A program made the position numbers and the translations under genes. Below are positions 8,365-17,210 of a DNA stretch of 64,000 bases, one piece after another (the stretch's first letter is position 1; each line of letters opens with the position of its first letter). The DNA comes from Pseudarthrobacter sp. BIM B-2242 (GTDB lineage Bacteria > Actinomycetota > Actinomycetes > Actinomycetales > Micrococcaceae), in contig NZ_CP061721.1 of the NCBI RefSeq assembly GCF_014764445.1, positions 4,092,001 to 4,156,000 on the forward strand, written 5' to 3'. The notes beneath the pieces were generated by a model. It was not told the origin of the DNA. It did not search any database and saw nothing but the letters and a program-made list of their open reading frames with translations.

Positions 8365-9182
8365 AGCTGGTCCTGCCGTTCGTAGGGAATCTTCTCGCCG
8401 GCCGCGATGGCCACCGGCAGCCGGTTTTCCGCCGGCGGCAGCGGGCAGGTGGCGAGGTCGGTGTAGGCGCAGGGCAGATTCACGGCCCTGTTGAAATCAA
8501 GCTGCACAGACCCGTCCGCGGCCGGAACCACCGAGAGTGAGCGGTTGGCTGCGTACGTGGTCGCGCCGGAGGTCTGATCGGTAAACAGCACCGACAGCGA
8601 GCCCGGGGCGTGGCCGTTGAACGCCGTCAGCGCCAGCTTCTGGCCGGCCAGCTTGAAGCGGATTTCGCCCGGCGCTTCGTAGACATGCTGAATGCCCTCG
8701 ACGGCGGCACCCACCGTGGTGGGCCGCGGCACCTCGAACGGCTCGTACGTTCCACGGACGGCGAACGCCGCATCCGGCGAATAGGCCGGCGTCCCCTGGT
8801 AGTCACGCAGCAGCCCGTTTTCCGGATTCCGCGGCCGCACAATGTACTCGCCGCCGCGCTTGGCCACCTCAATGACCGTCTCGCCGGCCACCAGGTTGAT
8901 GCCGCCGCGCTCCTCGATGGAGCCCAGGGTCACCGCGCCGTTCAGCTCCTGCCCGTCCCGCTGCAGGCTTTCGCCCGCCTCGAGGACCACACGGACGACG
9001 TCGTCCTCCGCACTCCAGGTGCCGGGGGCGCCTTCCAGCCGGGCGGGTTCGCTGCCCAGCCAGTGCAGGTGGGTCACCGCCAGGAAACCGTGCGGGTGTG
9101 CGCGGTGGCGCTCGTGCGCCGCGTGCCATTCCTGCCAGTCGGCGTCGAAGGATTCCTGGGCTGTTTCAGTGGACAAGGGCAT
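8361..9182 (-). CDS. DUF1684 domain-containing protein
   Basis: This 273-aa protein matches the DUF1684 family: the N-terminal FDADWQEWHAAHERHRAHPHGFL and the conserved C-terminal DFNRAVNLPCAYTDLATCPLPPAENRLPVAIAAGEK. The biochemical function of the family is not established. The ATG at 9182 with AGGAG five bases away is preferred to a GTG two codons upstream. It overlaps the upstream monooxygenase by 17 bases and the downstream one by four, so it is embedded in the monooxygenase operon and probably acts on the same compound. Confidence 0.85.
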   Translation of the reverse strand: MPLSTETAQESFDADWQEWHAAHERHRAHPHGFLAVTHLHWLGSEPARLEGAPGTWSAEDDVVRVVLEAGESLQRDGQELNGAVTLGSIEERGGINLVAGETVIEVAKRGGEYIVRPRNPENGLLRDYQGTPAYSPDAAFAVRGTYEPFEVPRPTTVGAAVEGIQHVYEAPGEIRFKLAGQKLALTAFNGHAPGSLSVLFTDQTSGATTYAANRSLSVVPAADGSVQLDFNRAVNLPCAYTDLATCPLPPAENRLPVAIAAGEKIPYERQDQL

Positions 9183-10314
9183 TCTCACTCCTGCTGCTTA
9201 AATGGCTGCTTGAAAGGCTGTTTGCATGGCTGGCGGCGGATTCGGGGCGGCTGCCGTAAGGATCCCCGGCCTCCCACAAAGTGGTGGGCGCTGCTGCGCG
9301 GACGGCGGGAATGACGTCCAGGGCGAACCGTTCCAGGATGTCCAGCTGCTGCTCGAAGGGCAGCGTGGTGGGCAGGGAGATGGACTGCAGGTCGTGTCCG
9401 TAGAGCCCGTGGTAGCTGAGGATCTTGTCGATGACCTGTTCGGGGCTGCCCACCAGGGCGGGGCCTTCTGCCACGGCGTGCTGGATGTCGCGGAACGGCG
9501 AATTGTTCCCGGGCACGTTGCGGTTGGCCGTCAGGGCCTCGTAGACCGGGCCGTACTGGCGGATGGCCTCCTGGGTGGTGTCCGCGATAAACACACCGCC
9601 GGCACCGCTGCCCGAACCCAGGAACTGCAGCTTGGGATCATGGCCGTGGCGCTCATACTCCTCGCGGTAATGCTCGATCAGGACCTTGTAGTTTTCGCGC
9701 GGCTGGATGGCGTTCGCGGTAAACAGCGGGTCGCCCCACTGGGCAGCAAGCGCGGCCGATGTCAGCGTTGTAGCCGACCCGTGCCAAATCCGGGGCGGAC
9801 CGGCGAAGGGCCTGGGCGTGGTGGTGGTTGGCTCGGTCAGCGGCGCGCGGAACCGGCCGGACCAGGTCACGCCCTCCTCGCGCCAGAGCCGCCGCAGCAG
9901 TCCGTACTTCTCGGCCAGAAGGTCCCACTGGTCATCGAGGTCCAGGCCAAAGAGCGGGTACTGGAGGACTTCGTTGCCCTTGCCGATCACCAGTTCCAGC
10001 CGGCCACGGCTGAGCTGGTCGATGGTGGCATAGTCCTCGGCCACCCGGACGGGATCCAGCACAGCCAGCACCGTGACGCCGCTCTGCAGCCGGATCCTGT
10101 CCGTGACGGCGGCGATGGCCGCCAGGACCGTGGTGGGCGAGGAGGAAATGAACTCGCCCGCATGGCGTTCCCCTACCGAGAAGCTGTCGAAGCCAAGCTC
10201 TTCGGCTCGGCGGGCCGTTTCCACCACCTGGTTGAGCCGGTCCGCGGTGGACACGATCTCTCCCGTCAGCGGATTCTTCAGGTGCGGGATGATGTCCAGG
10301 ACCTGGAACTTCAT
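9166..10314 (-). CDS. Luciferase-like FMN-dependent monooxygenase
   Basis: This 382-aa member of the bacterial luciferase-like superfamily shows the classic order: DIIPHLKNPLTGE near the start, GFDSFSVGERHAGEFISSSP, IRLQSGVTVLAVLDPVRVAEDYATIDQ, then SRGRLELVIGKG, the flavin-phosphate-proximal loop. It overlaps the lipoprotein gene upstream by four bases and the DUF1684 gene downstream by 17. The third such enzyme in one operon implies stepwise or parallel oxidation of related substrates. Confidence 0.88.
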   Translation of the reverse strand: MKFQVLDIIPHLKNPLTGEIVSTADRLNQVVETARRAEELGFDSFSVGERHAGEFISSSPTTVLAAIAAVTDRIRLQSGVTVLAVLDPVRVAEDYATIDQLSRGRLELVIGKGNEVLQYPLFGLDLDDQWDLLAEKYGLLRRLWREEGVTWSGRFRAPLTEPTTTTPRPFAGPPRIWHGSATTLTSAALAAQWGDPLFTANAIQPRENYKVLIEHYREEYERHGHDPKLQFLGSGSGAGGVFIADTTQEAIRQYGPVYEALTANRNVPGNNSPFRDIQHAVAEGPALVGSPEQVIDKILSYHGLYGHDLQSISLPTTLPFEQQLDILERFALDVIPAVRAAAPTTLWEAGDPYGSRPESAASHANSLSSSHLSSRSENALVH

Positions 10315-11351
10315 TTTGCCGCCCCGGTCCGGGTTGCGCTGGCCTGGGCCGCGGCGAAGGTTTCCTCCGTGATGGTCTTGGATTCCGGCAGGGCTTCCTC
10401 GGTCAGTCCCCAGCGTTCCAGGACCTTGGCGTAGGACCCGTCCTTGATGGCTGAGTTCACCGCGTCCCCGAGGACCGGCGCGAGGCCGTTGCCGCGAAGC
10501 GTCGTGGCGGCCACCAGCGTTTCGGAGGGCCAGCCGGCATTGACCTTGCCCACAACCTTCAGGTCATCGCGGGTGTTTTCCCGGTACACGGTGGAGGGAT
10601 ACGGGGCGATGTTGAGATCGGTCCGGCCGGAGGAGAGAGCCAGGATGGTGTCCGCGTCGGAGGAGTAGTACTGCAGCGTCGCGGGAGCCTTGCCCTTCTC
10701 TTCCAGTTCCTTGTTCCACGCCAGCAGGATCTTCTCCTGGTTCGTTCCGGAGCCTACAGAGACCTTCAGCCCGGAGATGTCATCCGCGCCCTTGATGTCA
10801 TAGGTTGCTGACTTTTTGGCCTCGAAGCCCATGTACGCCGCGCGGTAGGTGGCGAAGTCGAACAGCTTCACGCGGTCCTTGTTGACGCCCACGTTGGAGA
10901 ACACCGCTTCGAAATCGCCGGACTGGGTCTTCAGCGGCCAGTTCTCCCACGAGGTGATCTGGACGTCCAGTTCCAACCCCAGCTTGTCCGCCACCAGCTG
11001 GGCCAGGTCCAGCTCCACACCGATCGGCGTTTTGTCGTCGGTGGCGTGGAAGGACAGCGGGATGGAACCGGCCGTGGTGGCCACGGTCAGCTTGCCGTCC
11101 TTGCCGATGAGCTCCGGGACCTTGGCGGCGAGCGCCGCATCCTTCTCTGCCCGGATGCGCTGCTGGTCAGGGGCGGTGTTGTAGACCACGCCGTTGCGTG
11201 CCGCCGTCGTCTGCGCGCCTCCGGTGGCGGACCCGGCAGCCGTTGCGCCGGGATCAGCGCAGCCGGCGAGCGCCGCAGTTCCAAGCAGCACAACGGCGGG
11301 CAGGGCCGCCAGGGTGCGCACGCGGCGGGCGGGGTTGGTAAGAAGTGCCAT
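10311..11351 (-). CDS. ABC transporter substrate-binding lipoprotein (polar amino acid family)
   Basis: This 346-aa protein has a lipoprotein signal (RRVRTLAALPAVVLLGTAALAGCADPG; lipobox LAGC) and a family 3 solute-binding fold. It has KLTVATTAGSIPLSF, GVELDLAQLVADKLGL and VGSGTNQEKILLAW. It is paralogous to the orphan lipoprotein at 2922-3905. It lies directly downstream of its ATPase and permease and is coupled by ATGA overlap to the first monooxygenase, so uptake and oxidation genes are co-transcribed. Similarity to cystine/amino-acid binders fits a small organic sulfur or nitrogen compound, but that is inference. Confidence 0.9.
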   Translation of the reverse strand: MALLTNPARRVRTLAALPAVVLLGTAALAGCADPGATAAGSATGGAQTTAARNGVVYNTAPDQQRIRAEKDAALAAKVPELIGKDGKLTVATTAGSIPLSFHATDDKTPIGVELDLAQLVADKLGLELDVQITSWENWPLKTQSGDFEAVFSNVGVNKDRVKLFDFATYRAAYMGFEAKKSATYDIKGADDISGLKVSVGSGTNQEKILLAWNKELEEKGKAPATLQYYSSDADTILALSSGRTDLNIAPYPSTVYRENTRDDLKVVGKVNAGWPSETLVAATTLRGNGLAPVLGDAVNSAIKDGSYAKVLERWGLTEEALPESKTITEETFAAAQASATRTGAAK

Positions 11352-11363
11352 GGGAAGGGTCCT

Positions 11364-12221
11364 TTAGATGTTGAAAGCCGGTTCGAGCACTTTGGAGAAG
11401 AAGCTCCGGGTGCGTGGTTCCTGGGGGTTGGTGAAGAGTTCCTGGGGGCTGCCCTGTTCCACGATCCGGCCCTCGTCCATAAACACCACGGTGTCCGCCA
11501 CGTCGCGGGCGAAGCCCATCTCGTGGGTGACGATGATCAGGGTGGTGCCGGACTTAGCCAGTTCGCGGATCACGTCCAGCACTTCGTTGACCAGTTCCGG
11601 GTCAAGGGCGGAGGTGGGCTCGTCGAACAGCAGGATCTTGGGATCCAGGGCAAGCGCCCGGGCGATCGCGACGCGCTGCTGCTGGCCGCCGGAGAGCTGG
11701 CGGGGGTAGGCGCCGGCGCGGTCCTTCAGGCCCACCCTGTCCAGCAGTTCCAGTCCGCGGCGCCGGGCTTCCTCCTTGGAACGGCCCTGCGCCACAACGG
11801 GCGCCTCCACCACGTTTTCCAGCGCGGTGAGGTGCGGAAACAGGTTGAAGTTCTGGAACACCATGCCGATTTCGGTGCGCTGCTTCAGGACGTCCCGCTC
11901 GCGCAGCTCGTGCAGCCGCTTGCCCCGGACCTCGTAGCCCACCAGCTTCCCGTCGATGGCGATCTGCCCGCCGTCCACCTTTTCAAGGTGGTTGATGGTG
12001 CGCAGCAGGGTGGACTTGCCGGAGCCGGACGGACCCACGATCACGGCCACTCCCCCGGGCTCGACCGTCAGGGTGATGCCCTTCAGGACTTCGGTGGCGC
12101 CGAACGACTTCCGGACCTTGGTGATTTCCACCAGGCCGCGGGTGGCTGCCGGGGAGGCGGATTCAGCGCTGCCGGCGGCCGTGGCCGTTCCGGACGAGGC
12201 GTGTTCGACGGCGGTGCTCAT
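11364..12221 (-). CDS. Amino-acid-type ABC transporter ATP-binding protein
   Basis: This 285-aa ATPase of the GlnQ/HisP group contains Walker A GPSGSGKS, Q-loop region GMVFQNFNLFPH, signature LSGGQQQR, Walker B ILLFDEPTSALD and the H-loop VTHEM. An N-terminal extension of about 30 residues (Ala/Ser-rich) precedes the usual domain. It overlaps the permease stop by four bases (ATGA). It would energise uptake with the permease and the downstream lipoprotein. Confidence 0.93.
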   Translation of the reverse strand: MSTAVEHASSGTATAAGSAESASPAATRGLVEITKVRKSFGATEVLKGITLTVEPGGVAVIVGPSGSGKSTLLRTINHLEKVDGGQIAIDGKLVGYEVRGKRLHELRERDVLKQRTEIGMVFQNFNLFPHLTALENVVEAPVVAQGRSKEEARRRGLELLDRVGLKDRAGAYPRQLSGGQQQRVAIARALALDPKILLFDEPTSALDPELVNEVLDVIRELAKSGTTLIIVTHEMGFARDVADTVVFMDEGRIVEQGSPQELFTNPQEPRTRSFFSKVLEPAFNI

Positions 12222-13324
12222 CGGGGGCTCCTTGCTCGGCTGGGTGCCGCGGCGTGGGTGGCGAAGAATTTCCGGGCTTTCTGCAGCGGCGTCAGCGGCA
12301 GGCTCCGCAGTGCACCCTTGGAGTAGTGCCGCTCAATGTAGTACTGGAAAACGCTTAGGACGGAGGTGATCACCACGTACCAGAGCGTGGCCACGAGCAG
12401 CAGCGGCAGCACCTGCTGGGTCCGGTTATAGATGACCTGGACGGTGTAGAAGAGCTCCGAATAGGCCAGGACGTAAACAATCGAGGTGCCCTTGACCAGG
12501 CCGATGATCTCGTTGAAGGCCGTGGGCAGAATGGCGCGCATGGCCTGCGGCAGGACGATCCGGGTGGAGCGTCGCCAGGCCGGGATGCCCAGCGCGGCGG
12601 CTGCCTCAAGCTGCCCCTGGTCCACGGAGAGGATCCCGCCGCGGATGATCTCCGCCGAGTAGGCGGCCTGGTTCAGGGTCAGGCCGAGCACTGCGGCCGC
12701 GAACTGGCTGATCAGGGTGGTGGTCTGCACCTCGAAGAAGCGGACGTCCGTGAACGGGATGCCCAGGCTGATTTTCTCGTACAGGTAGCCCAGGTTGTAC
12801 CAAAGAAGCATCTGGACCAGGAGCGGCGTGGAGCGGAAGATCCAGGAGAACGTCCACGAGACGGAGACCAGGAGCGGTGACGCGGACAGCCGCATCAGCG
12901 CCAGGATGAAGCCCAGCACAAACCCCAGCAGGCCGGAAATGGCCGTCAGCTTCAGGGTTTCCAGGAGCCCGTTGACCACGGACTGGGCGGTGAACCACTG
13001 CGCCACCACTCCCCACTCCCAGCGCGGGTTGGTGGCCAGCGACCACGCTATCCCGGCCACACCGAGGGCCACCACTGCTGTTCCCGCCCACCGCCAGGGA
13101 TGCTTTGAAGCCACCAGCGGGTACCCCGAGTAGTCGGTGGCGGGCCCGCGTCCCGGGTTGGTGCCGGACGGGCCTCGACCCGACGCTCCTGCCCCGGCAG
13201 GCGACGGTCCGGCAGCCGGCCGGGCCTGGGCGGACAGCGACTGTTCCGGCTGTGCTTGTGCTGCCTCTGGCTCGGTCCGTGCTGACTCTGCCGGCCGGGC
13301 CACGTTGGTTGCTGCTGAACTCAT
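12218..13324 (-). CDS. Amino-acid-type ABC transporter permease
   Basis: This 368-aa inner-membrane subunit is of the HisM/GlnP family. About 75 residues of Pro/Ala/Gly-rich, probably disordered tail precede the first helix (WAGTAVVALGVAGIAWSL). Later come GLLETLKLTAISGLLGFVLGFIL, the FRSTPLLVQMLLWY loop, and the ATPase-coupling EAA loop LEAAAALGIPAWRRSTRIVLPQAMRAILP. It is the first gene of the operon that runs to 5859, with GAGGTGG before its ATG. A single permease suggests a homodimeric channel. Confidence 0.92.
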   Translation of the reverse strand: MSSAATNVARPAESARTEPEAAQAQPEQSLSAQARPAAGPSPAGAGASGRGPSGTNPGRGPATDYSGYPLVASKHPWRWAGTAVVALGVAGIAWSLATNPRWEWGVVAQWFTAQSVVNGLLETLKLTAISGLLGFVLGFILALMRLSASPLLVSVSWTFSWIFRSTPLLVQMLLWYNLGYLYEKISLGIPFTDVRFFEVQTTTLISQFAAAVLGLTLNQAAYSAEIIRGGILSVDQGQLEAAAALGIPAWRRSTRIVLPQAMRAILPTAFNEIIGLVKGTSIVYVLAYSELFYTVQVIYNRTQQVLPLLLVATLWYVVITSVLSVFQYYIERHYSKGALRSLPLTPLQKARKFFATHAAAPSRARSPR

Positions 13325-13379
13325 GCGCCACCTCGTTTCGTCTGTCGGGGGCGTCCGCGGAGGGATGCCCGGAAAGGAT

Positions 13380-13400
13380 GCCGGAGCGGGAAGCTCCGGC
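13380..13400 (-). promoter_or_regulatory. Hairpin in 5' leader of the ABC/monooxygenase operon
   Basis: This is a perfect eight-base stem GCCGGAGC / GCTCCGGC with a five-base loop, about 60 bases upstream of the permease start. It could be part of a leader or attenuator. No known riboswitch class is recognisable in the 288-bp divergent gap (13325-13612). Confidence 0.3.
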
Positions 13401-13612
13401 GTGCTGGCTGCAAATCTAGGGCCGCCGGGAAAGGGGCAGCAAGGCGCCTGGTTGCATTACTTCACCGGGCTACATGCGGCGTCATGAGTCGGTTTCTTGC
13501 GCCGTTTGACGTGCTGTGACGCGGAGTTAACGGGCGTGACCAGGCCCTCGACCAACGTCGGACGCGCTGCCTAGCATGGGCACTCAACCGCCGTCCCGAA
13601 CCAGGAGCCCCC

Positions 13613-15643
13613 ATGCCAGCGCACGCACCCTCCGTTGTTTTTGTCGGCGGCGGTCCGCGGACGGCAGGAGTGCTGGAACGGCTTGCCGCCAACCGGGCGC
13701 TGTTCCCGGGACCGCTGGATATCCATGTGGTGGAACCCTACGAGCCCGGCTCCGGCCGCATCTGGCGGTACGACCAGCACCCGGGCCTGATGCTGAACTC
13801 GGCGGCCGCGGACGTCACCATGTTCACCGACTCCTCCGTTGCCTGCGAGGGCCCCGCCGCCGACGGGCCGGGACTCGCCGAGTGGGCGGCCGGCGTGCTG
13901 GACGGGTCCATCACGGACGTCCCGGACTTTCCCCTGGCCCTGCGCGAGCAGCTTCGCACGCTCACCGGCGCCACGTTCCCCACCCGCCAGCTGAACAGCC
14001 AGTACCTGGAGTGGTTCTTCCGCCGGGCCGTTGCGAAGCTCGGCGGCACCGTCACGGTCCACCGCTCCACCGCGGTGGCGGTGGAGCCTGCGCCCCGCCG
14101 CGCCCCCGAAGACGGTCCGCACCTGGACGCTCACGACGACGGTTCGCACAGCTCCGGTTCGCACCTGGTGCGGTTGGCCAACGGCGGGACGCTGCACGCC
14201 GACGTCGTGGTGAACGCCTTGGGCCACACAGACTCGCGGCCCGATGCCGCGTCCGCTTCCTGGTCCGGCTTTGCCGCCCGGCACGGCGGTTTCCATGTGC
14301 CACCCAGCTACACCACCGACGTCGACTATTCACCCCTGGCACCCGGCCAGGACGTGATTGTCGCCGGCATGGGCCTGGCGTTTGTGGACCTGCTGGTCCT
14401 GCTGATGGAGGGGCGCGGCGGCCGGTTCGAGGAAACCGCCGGCGGCGGCCTGAGGTATCTGGCGTCCGGCCGCGAACCGCGGCTGTGGGCCGGATCAAGG
14501 CGCGGCGTGCCGTACCACTCCAAAATCTCCGCCTCCCTGCAGGGTGAGGCGCCCGGCGCGCTGCGCTTCTTCACCTCCGACGCGGTGGACGCCCTGCTGG
14601 ACAGCCATGCCGAGCTGGATTTCCGGGAGCACCTGTGGCCACTCATCGCCAAGGAGGCCGGGTACGGGTATTACCGGGAACTGTTCACCGGCAGCCCGGA
14701 GCGGGTCCGCACGGGCTGGCCGGAGTTTTCCGCGCGTTTTGCCGGACTGGACTGGGACAGCCCCGCACGGGAGGAACTGGTGGCCTCGGCCGTTCCGGAC
14801 CCTGCCCTTCGCCTTGACCTCGACGCCCTGGACCGGCCCTTCGCCCGGAGGCAGTTCGGCGGAGCCGCCGACGTCCAGGAGGCAGTGGCCCGCTACATTG
14901 ACGAGGATCTGGCGCTGCGCGACAGCCCGGACCATCCCGAGACGATGGCCCTCTTTGTGGCGCTCCTGAAGGTGTACATGGACCTTGGCCGGCTTGTCCC
15001 GGCCGAGCGGCTCAACGCCAGGTCCCAGCAGACGGTCCACGGCTGGTGGCACGGATTCTTCAGCTTTGTGGACTCCGGGCCGCCGCCGCGCCGGCTGCGC
15101 GAGATGCTGGCACTGCACCGGGCCGGACTGCTTCGCTTCCTGGGTCCCGGGCTGAGCGTGACGGCCGACGAGTCCACCGGGGAGTTTGTGGCCGGGTCGG
15201 CGCAGACCGGCTTCGTTGTCCGGGCCAGGGCCTTCATCGAGGCCCGGCTGCCTTCAACGTCCGTGGTCCGCTCACTCAACCCGATGCTGGCCTCGCTGCA
15301 CTCCGCCGGGCTGGGTACCGAGCAGCAATTGCTCACCGCGGACGGCATCCATTCAACCGGAAAACTGCTCGTCTCTGACCGGCACGCGCTCCTGGACGGG
15401 CAGGGCCGGCCGGCAGGCCGCCTCTTCGCCGTGGGCCCGGGAACGTCGGGCTGGGGCGCCGGCGCCTTTGCCCGGCCGGGGACAAACGCGGCCCCGTTCC
15501 GCGAAAATGACGCCCTCGCCCGGACAGTGCTGGGCGTTGCCGCGTCGCTGGTCTCGAGACGCCCAGCGTCCATCCACACAGCGTCCACCCACTCCCCCGG
15601 ACAGGACGCACCTGCCCAACCTGCCGCCGTCGGAAGGCCCTGA
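13613..15643 (+). CDS. FAD/NAD(P)-binding protein (NAD_binding_9 type), 676 aa
   Basis: This large predicted flavoprotein has an N-terminal dinucleotide fold, PSVVFVGGGPRTAGVLERL, followed by HVVEPYEPGSGRIWRYDQHPGLMLNSAAADVTMF, the typical start of the FAD-NAD(P)-binding family related to acyl-pyridoxine/ornithine hydroxylases. A second nucleotide-binding motif is VIVAGMGLAFVDLLVLL. The C-terminal end, FAVGPGTSGWGAGAFARPGTNAAPFRENDALAR, resembles the FAD-closing segment of the family. AGGAG precedes the ATG by six bases. It is divergent from the ABC/monooxygenase operon and three bases upstream of the acetyltransferase gene. The reaction is unknown; a partner oxygenase or reductase role is possible. 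Confidence 0.8.
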   Translation: MPAHAPSVVFVGGGPRTAGVLERLAANRALFPGPLDIHVVEPYEPGSGRIWRYDQHPGLMLNSAAADVTMFTDSSVACEGPAADGPGLAEWAAGVLDGSITDVPDFPLALREQLRTLTGATFPTRQLNSQYLEWFFRRAVAKLGGTVTVHRSTAVAVEPAPRRAPEDGPHLDAHDDGSHSSGSHLVRLANGGTLHADVVVNALGHTDSRPDAASASWSGFAARHGGFHVPPSYTTDVDYSPLAPGQDVIVAGMGLAFVDLLVLLMEGRGGRFEETAGGGLRYLASGREPRLWAGSRRGVPYHSKISASLQGEAPGALRFFTSDAVDALLDSHAELDFREHLWPLIAKEAGYGYYRELFTGSPERVRTGWPEFSARFAGLDWDSPAREELVASAVPDPALRLDLDALDRPFARRQFGGAADVQEAVARYIDEDLALRDSPDHPETMALFVALLKVYMDLGRLVPAERLNARSQQTVHGWWHGFFSFVDSGPPPRRLREMLALHRAGLLRFLGPGLSVTADESTGEFVAGSAQTGFVVRARAFIEARLPSTSVVRSLNPMLASLHSAGLGTEQQLLTADGIHSTGKLLVSDRHALLDGQGRPAGRLFAVGPGTSGWGAGAFARPGTNAAPFRENDALARTVLGVAASLVSRRPASIHTASTHSPGQDAPAQPAAVGRP

Positions 15644-15646
15644 AGG

Positions 15647-16243
15647 ATGAATGCAACAACCCGTTTTCCTGCCGGACCGGACGTGCCGGAGCATGCTTCA
15701 GCGGATCCGGCCGGCACCCTGCGGCCGCCGCTGAATCCTGCGGCGCTGACAGTCCTGAACCTGCCCATGCACGATCCGCGCGTCCGCCCCCTCCTGGACG
15801 AGCTGGCCGTGGAATACGATTCCCGGTACGGCGACCGGTTTGGGCGCGGCGCCGCCGCCGAGGAGCTCAACCGCTACCCGGCGTCGGAATTCGAAGGGCC
15901 GGGCGGTGCGCTGCTGGTGATCCAGGAGGACGGCGCGTCCGTGGCGGGCGGTGCGTTCCGCCAGTATGACGCGGACACCGCGGAGTTCAAGCGGATCTGG
16001 ACACACTCGGCGCACCGCCGGCGCGGACTGGCCCGCCTGGTGCTGGCGGAACTGGAATCGCTGGCAGCGCGGCGCGGCTACCGGCGCGTGTATCTCACCA
16101 CCGGTCCCCGGCAGCCCGAAGCCAGGCACCTGTACCTCACCACGGGATATGAGGCACAGTTCGACCTTGACGGGGACCCTGAACTAATCGGGTCCCTCGC
16201 ATTTACCAAGGACCTGCGGGGGTGTGCCTCACCAGGCCGGTAG
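15647..16243 (+). CDS. GNAT family N-acetyltransferase
   Basis: This 198-aa protein has a GNAT core: beta-strand GGALLVIQEDGASVAGGAFRQYD, then the acetyl-CoA pyrophosphate loop IWTHSAHRRRGLARLVLAELESLA (R/Q-x-x-G-x-G/A variant), and the C-terminal YLTTGPRQPEARHLYLTTGYE. About 45 residues precede the domain. It starts three bases after the FAD-protein stop with GAAGG nearby, so the two are co-transcribed. The 3' end overlaps the convergent gene on the other strand by 15 bases. The acetylated substrate is unknown. Confidence 0.85.
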   Translation: MNATTRFPAGPDVPEHASADPAGTLRPPLNPAALTVLNLPMHDPRVRPLLDELAVEYDSRYGDRFGRGAAAEELNRYPASEFEGPGGALLVIQEDGASVAGGAFRQYDADTAEFKRIWTHSAHRRRGLARLVLAELESLAARRGYRRVYLTTGPRQPEARHLYLTTGYEAQFDLDGDPELIGSLAFTKDLRGCASPGR

Positions 16244-16927
16244 CACCGGCACGGGCCCTTCAATGTCGACATGTTCAGCGTCGCCGCGCGCCAGCCACTG
16301 GAGCAGGCCCTCGCGGTCGGACACAACGCGCACTCCGCCGTCGCCGATGACCCATTCGTCACGCTCTTCGGTCACCAGCGTCATCCCGGGAGCGCCCTTG
16401 GCGCGCAGGGACCGCACTACGGCTTCGAGGGCGTTCAGCAGCGAATCCGGATCCGCCTCCTCGATGGTCCATGCGGTGTCGAGGTCATGGTGATGCATCA
16501 CCACCTCGGCAATCCGGAGCGCCACGATGGACGTGGCAGGGACTGCCTTGCCGTTTACCTGCAGTTCCGTGGCTGCGAGTTCCCCGCTGAGCCGCTGTGC
16601 CTGTTCGGCAAAGTTACGGGCGGACTCCCGAACTTCCCCGATGAGCTCCTGCCGCGGCAGTGCCGCCAAGGCTGCGATCTCCGCGGCGCGGGCCTCGCCT
16701 GAGGCGTACAGGGGACGCTCCTCGCCGGAGGTTGCCCAGTCGATGAGGTTTACCAGCGCCCGGCCGCTGGATGCGACGTGGGCAATGACCTCGGCGCGGG
16801 TCCATCCCTCGCACAGCGAGGGAACGGTCAGCTCGTCGTCGGCAAGGGACTCAACGGTGGCAAAAAACATGTCCGATTCCCGGCCGAGGCGGGACAGGTC
16901 CGAGTAAAGGCGCGCAGGGTTGATCAT
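16229..16927 (-). CDS. Maleylpyruvate isomerase / mycothiol-dependent family protein
   Basis: This 232-aa protein belongs to the DinB-like mycothiol-dependent family (TIGR03083 type). It has the N-terminal helical bundle with LCEGWTRAEVIAHVASSGRALVNL (metal-ligand His of the HV motif), EVVMHHHDLDTAW with further His ligands, and a C-terminal sterol-carrier-like small domain ending RGDAEHVDIEGPVPVLPAW. Members use mycothiol as cofactor or simply share the fold; the reaction of this one is not predictable. It is convergent with, and overlaps, the acetyltransferase gene. Confidence 0.82.
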   Translation of the reverse strand: MINPARLYSDLSRLGRESDMFFATVESLADDELTVPSLCEGWTRAEVIAHVASSGRALVNLIDWATSGEERPLYASGEARAAEIAALAALPRQELIGEVRESARNFAEQAQRLSGELAATELQVNGKAVPATSIVALRIAEVVMHHHDLDTAWTIEEADPDSLLNALEAVVRSLRAKGAPGMTLVTEERDEWVIGDGGVRVVSDREGLLQWLARGDAEHVDIEGPVPVLPAW

Positions 16928-16985
16928 TTTGCCAGCCTACCCACGGGCCGGTTGACAAACCACCGTTCCGGCCCCGCCTTCCATA

Positions 16986-17000
16986 TCCAGATCGTCTGGA
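16986..17000. promoter_or_regulatory. Inverted repeat upstream of benK
   Basis: This is a perfect dyad TCCAGA-TCG-TCTGGA, 211 bases before the benK start codon and 59 bases upstream of the convergent-family gene's start. It could be an operator for either promoter. No binding protein can be assigned from sequence. Confidence 0.4.
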
Positions 17001-17210
17001 CTGATACGGACAGCGCACCCGGGGCACTGACTCCCCAAAACCGTCCGTTTGAGACCGGCAGCCTATGAATACCCCCCGGGCGGAAAGCCGGGGAATCCCC
17101 TCATATGGCTTGGGTCACACTCCTGTCAGGCTGAAGCAATCAGAGGACGGCCCCGCCGGACACTTCCGGCGCCGCCGGCTTCCCCTTCAGTCAGAGAGGA
17201 CTCGGAGACC

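Noticed and set aside
13325..13612. Riboswitch or cysteine leader peptide before the ABC/monooxygenase operon
   Set aside because: No conserved riboswitch core is recognisable, and the small frames present (for example MTPHVAR) lack the Cys/Arg signature of sulfur leader peptides.
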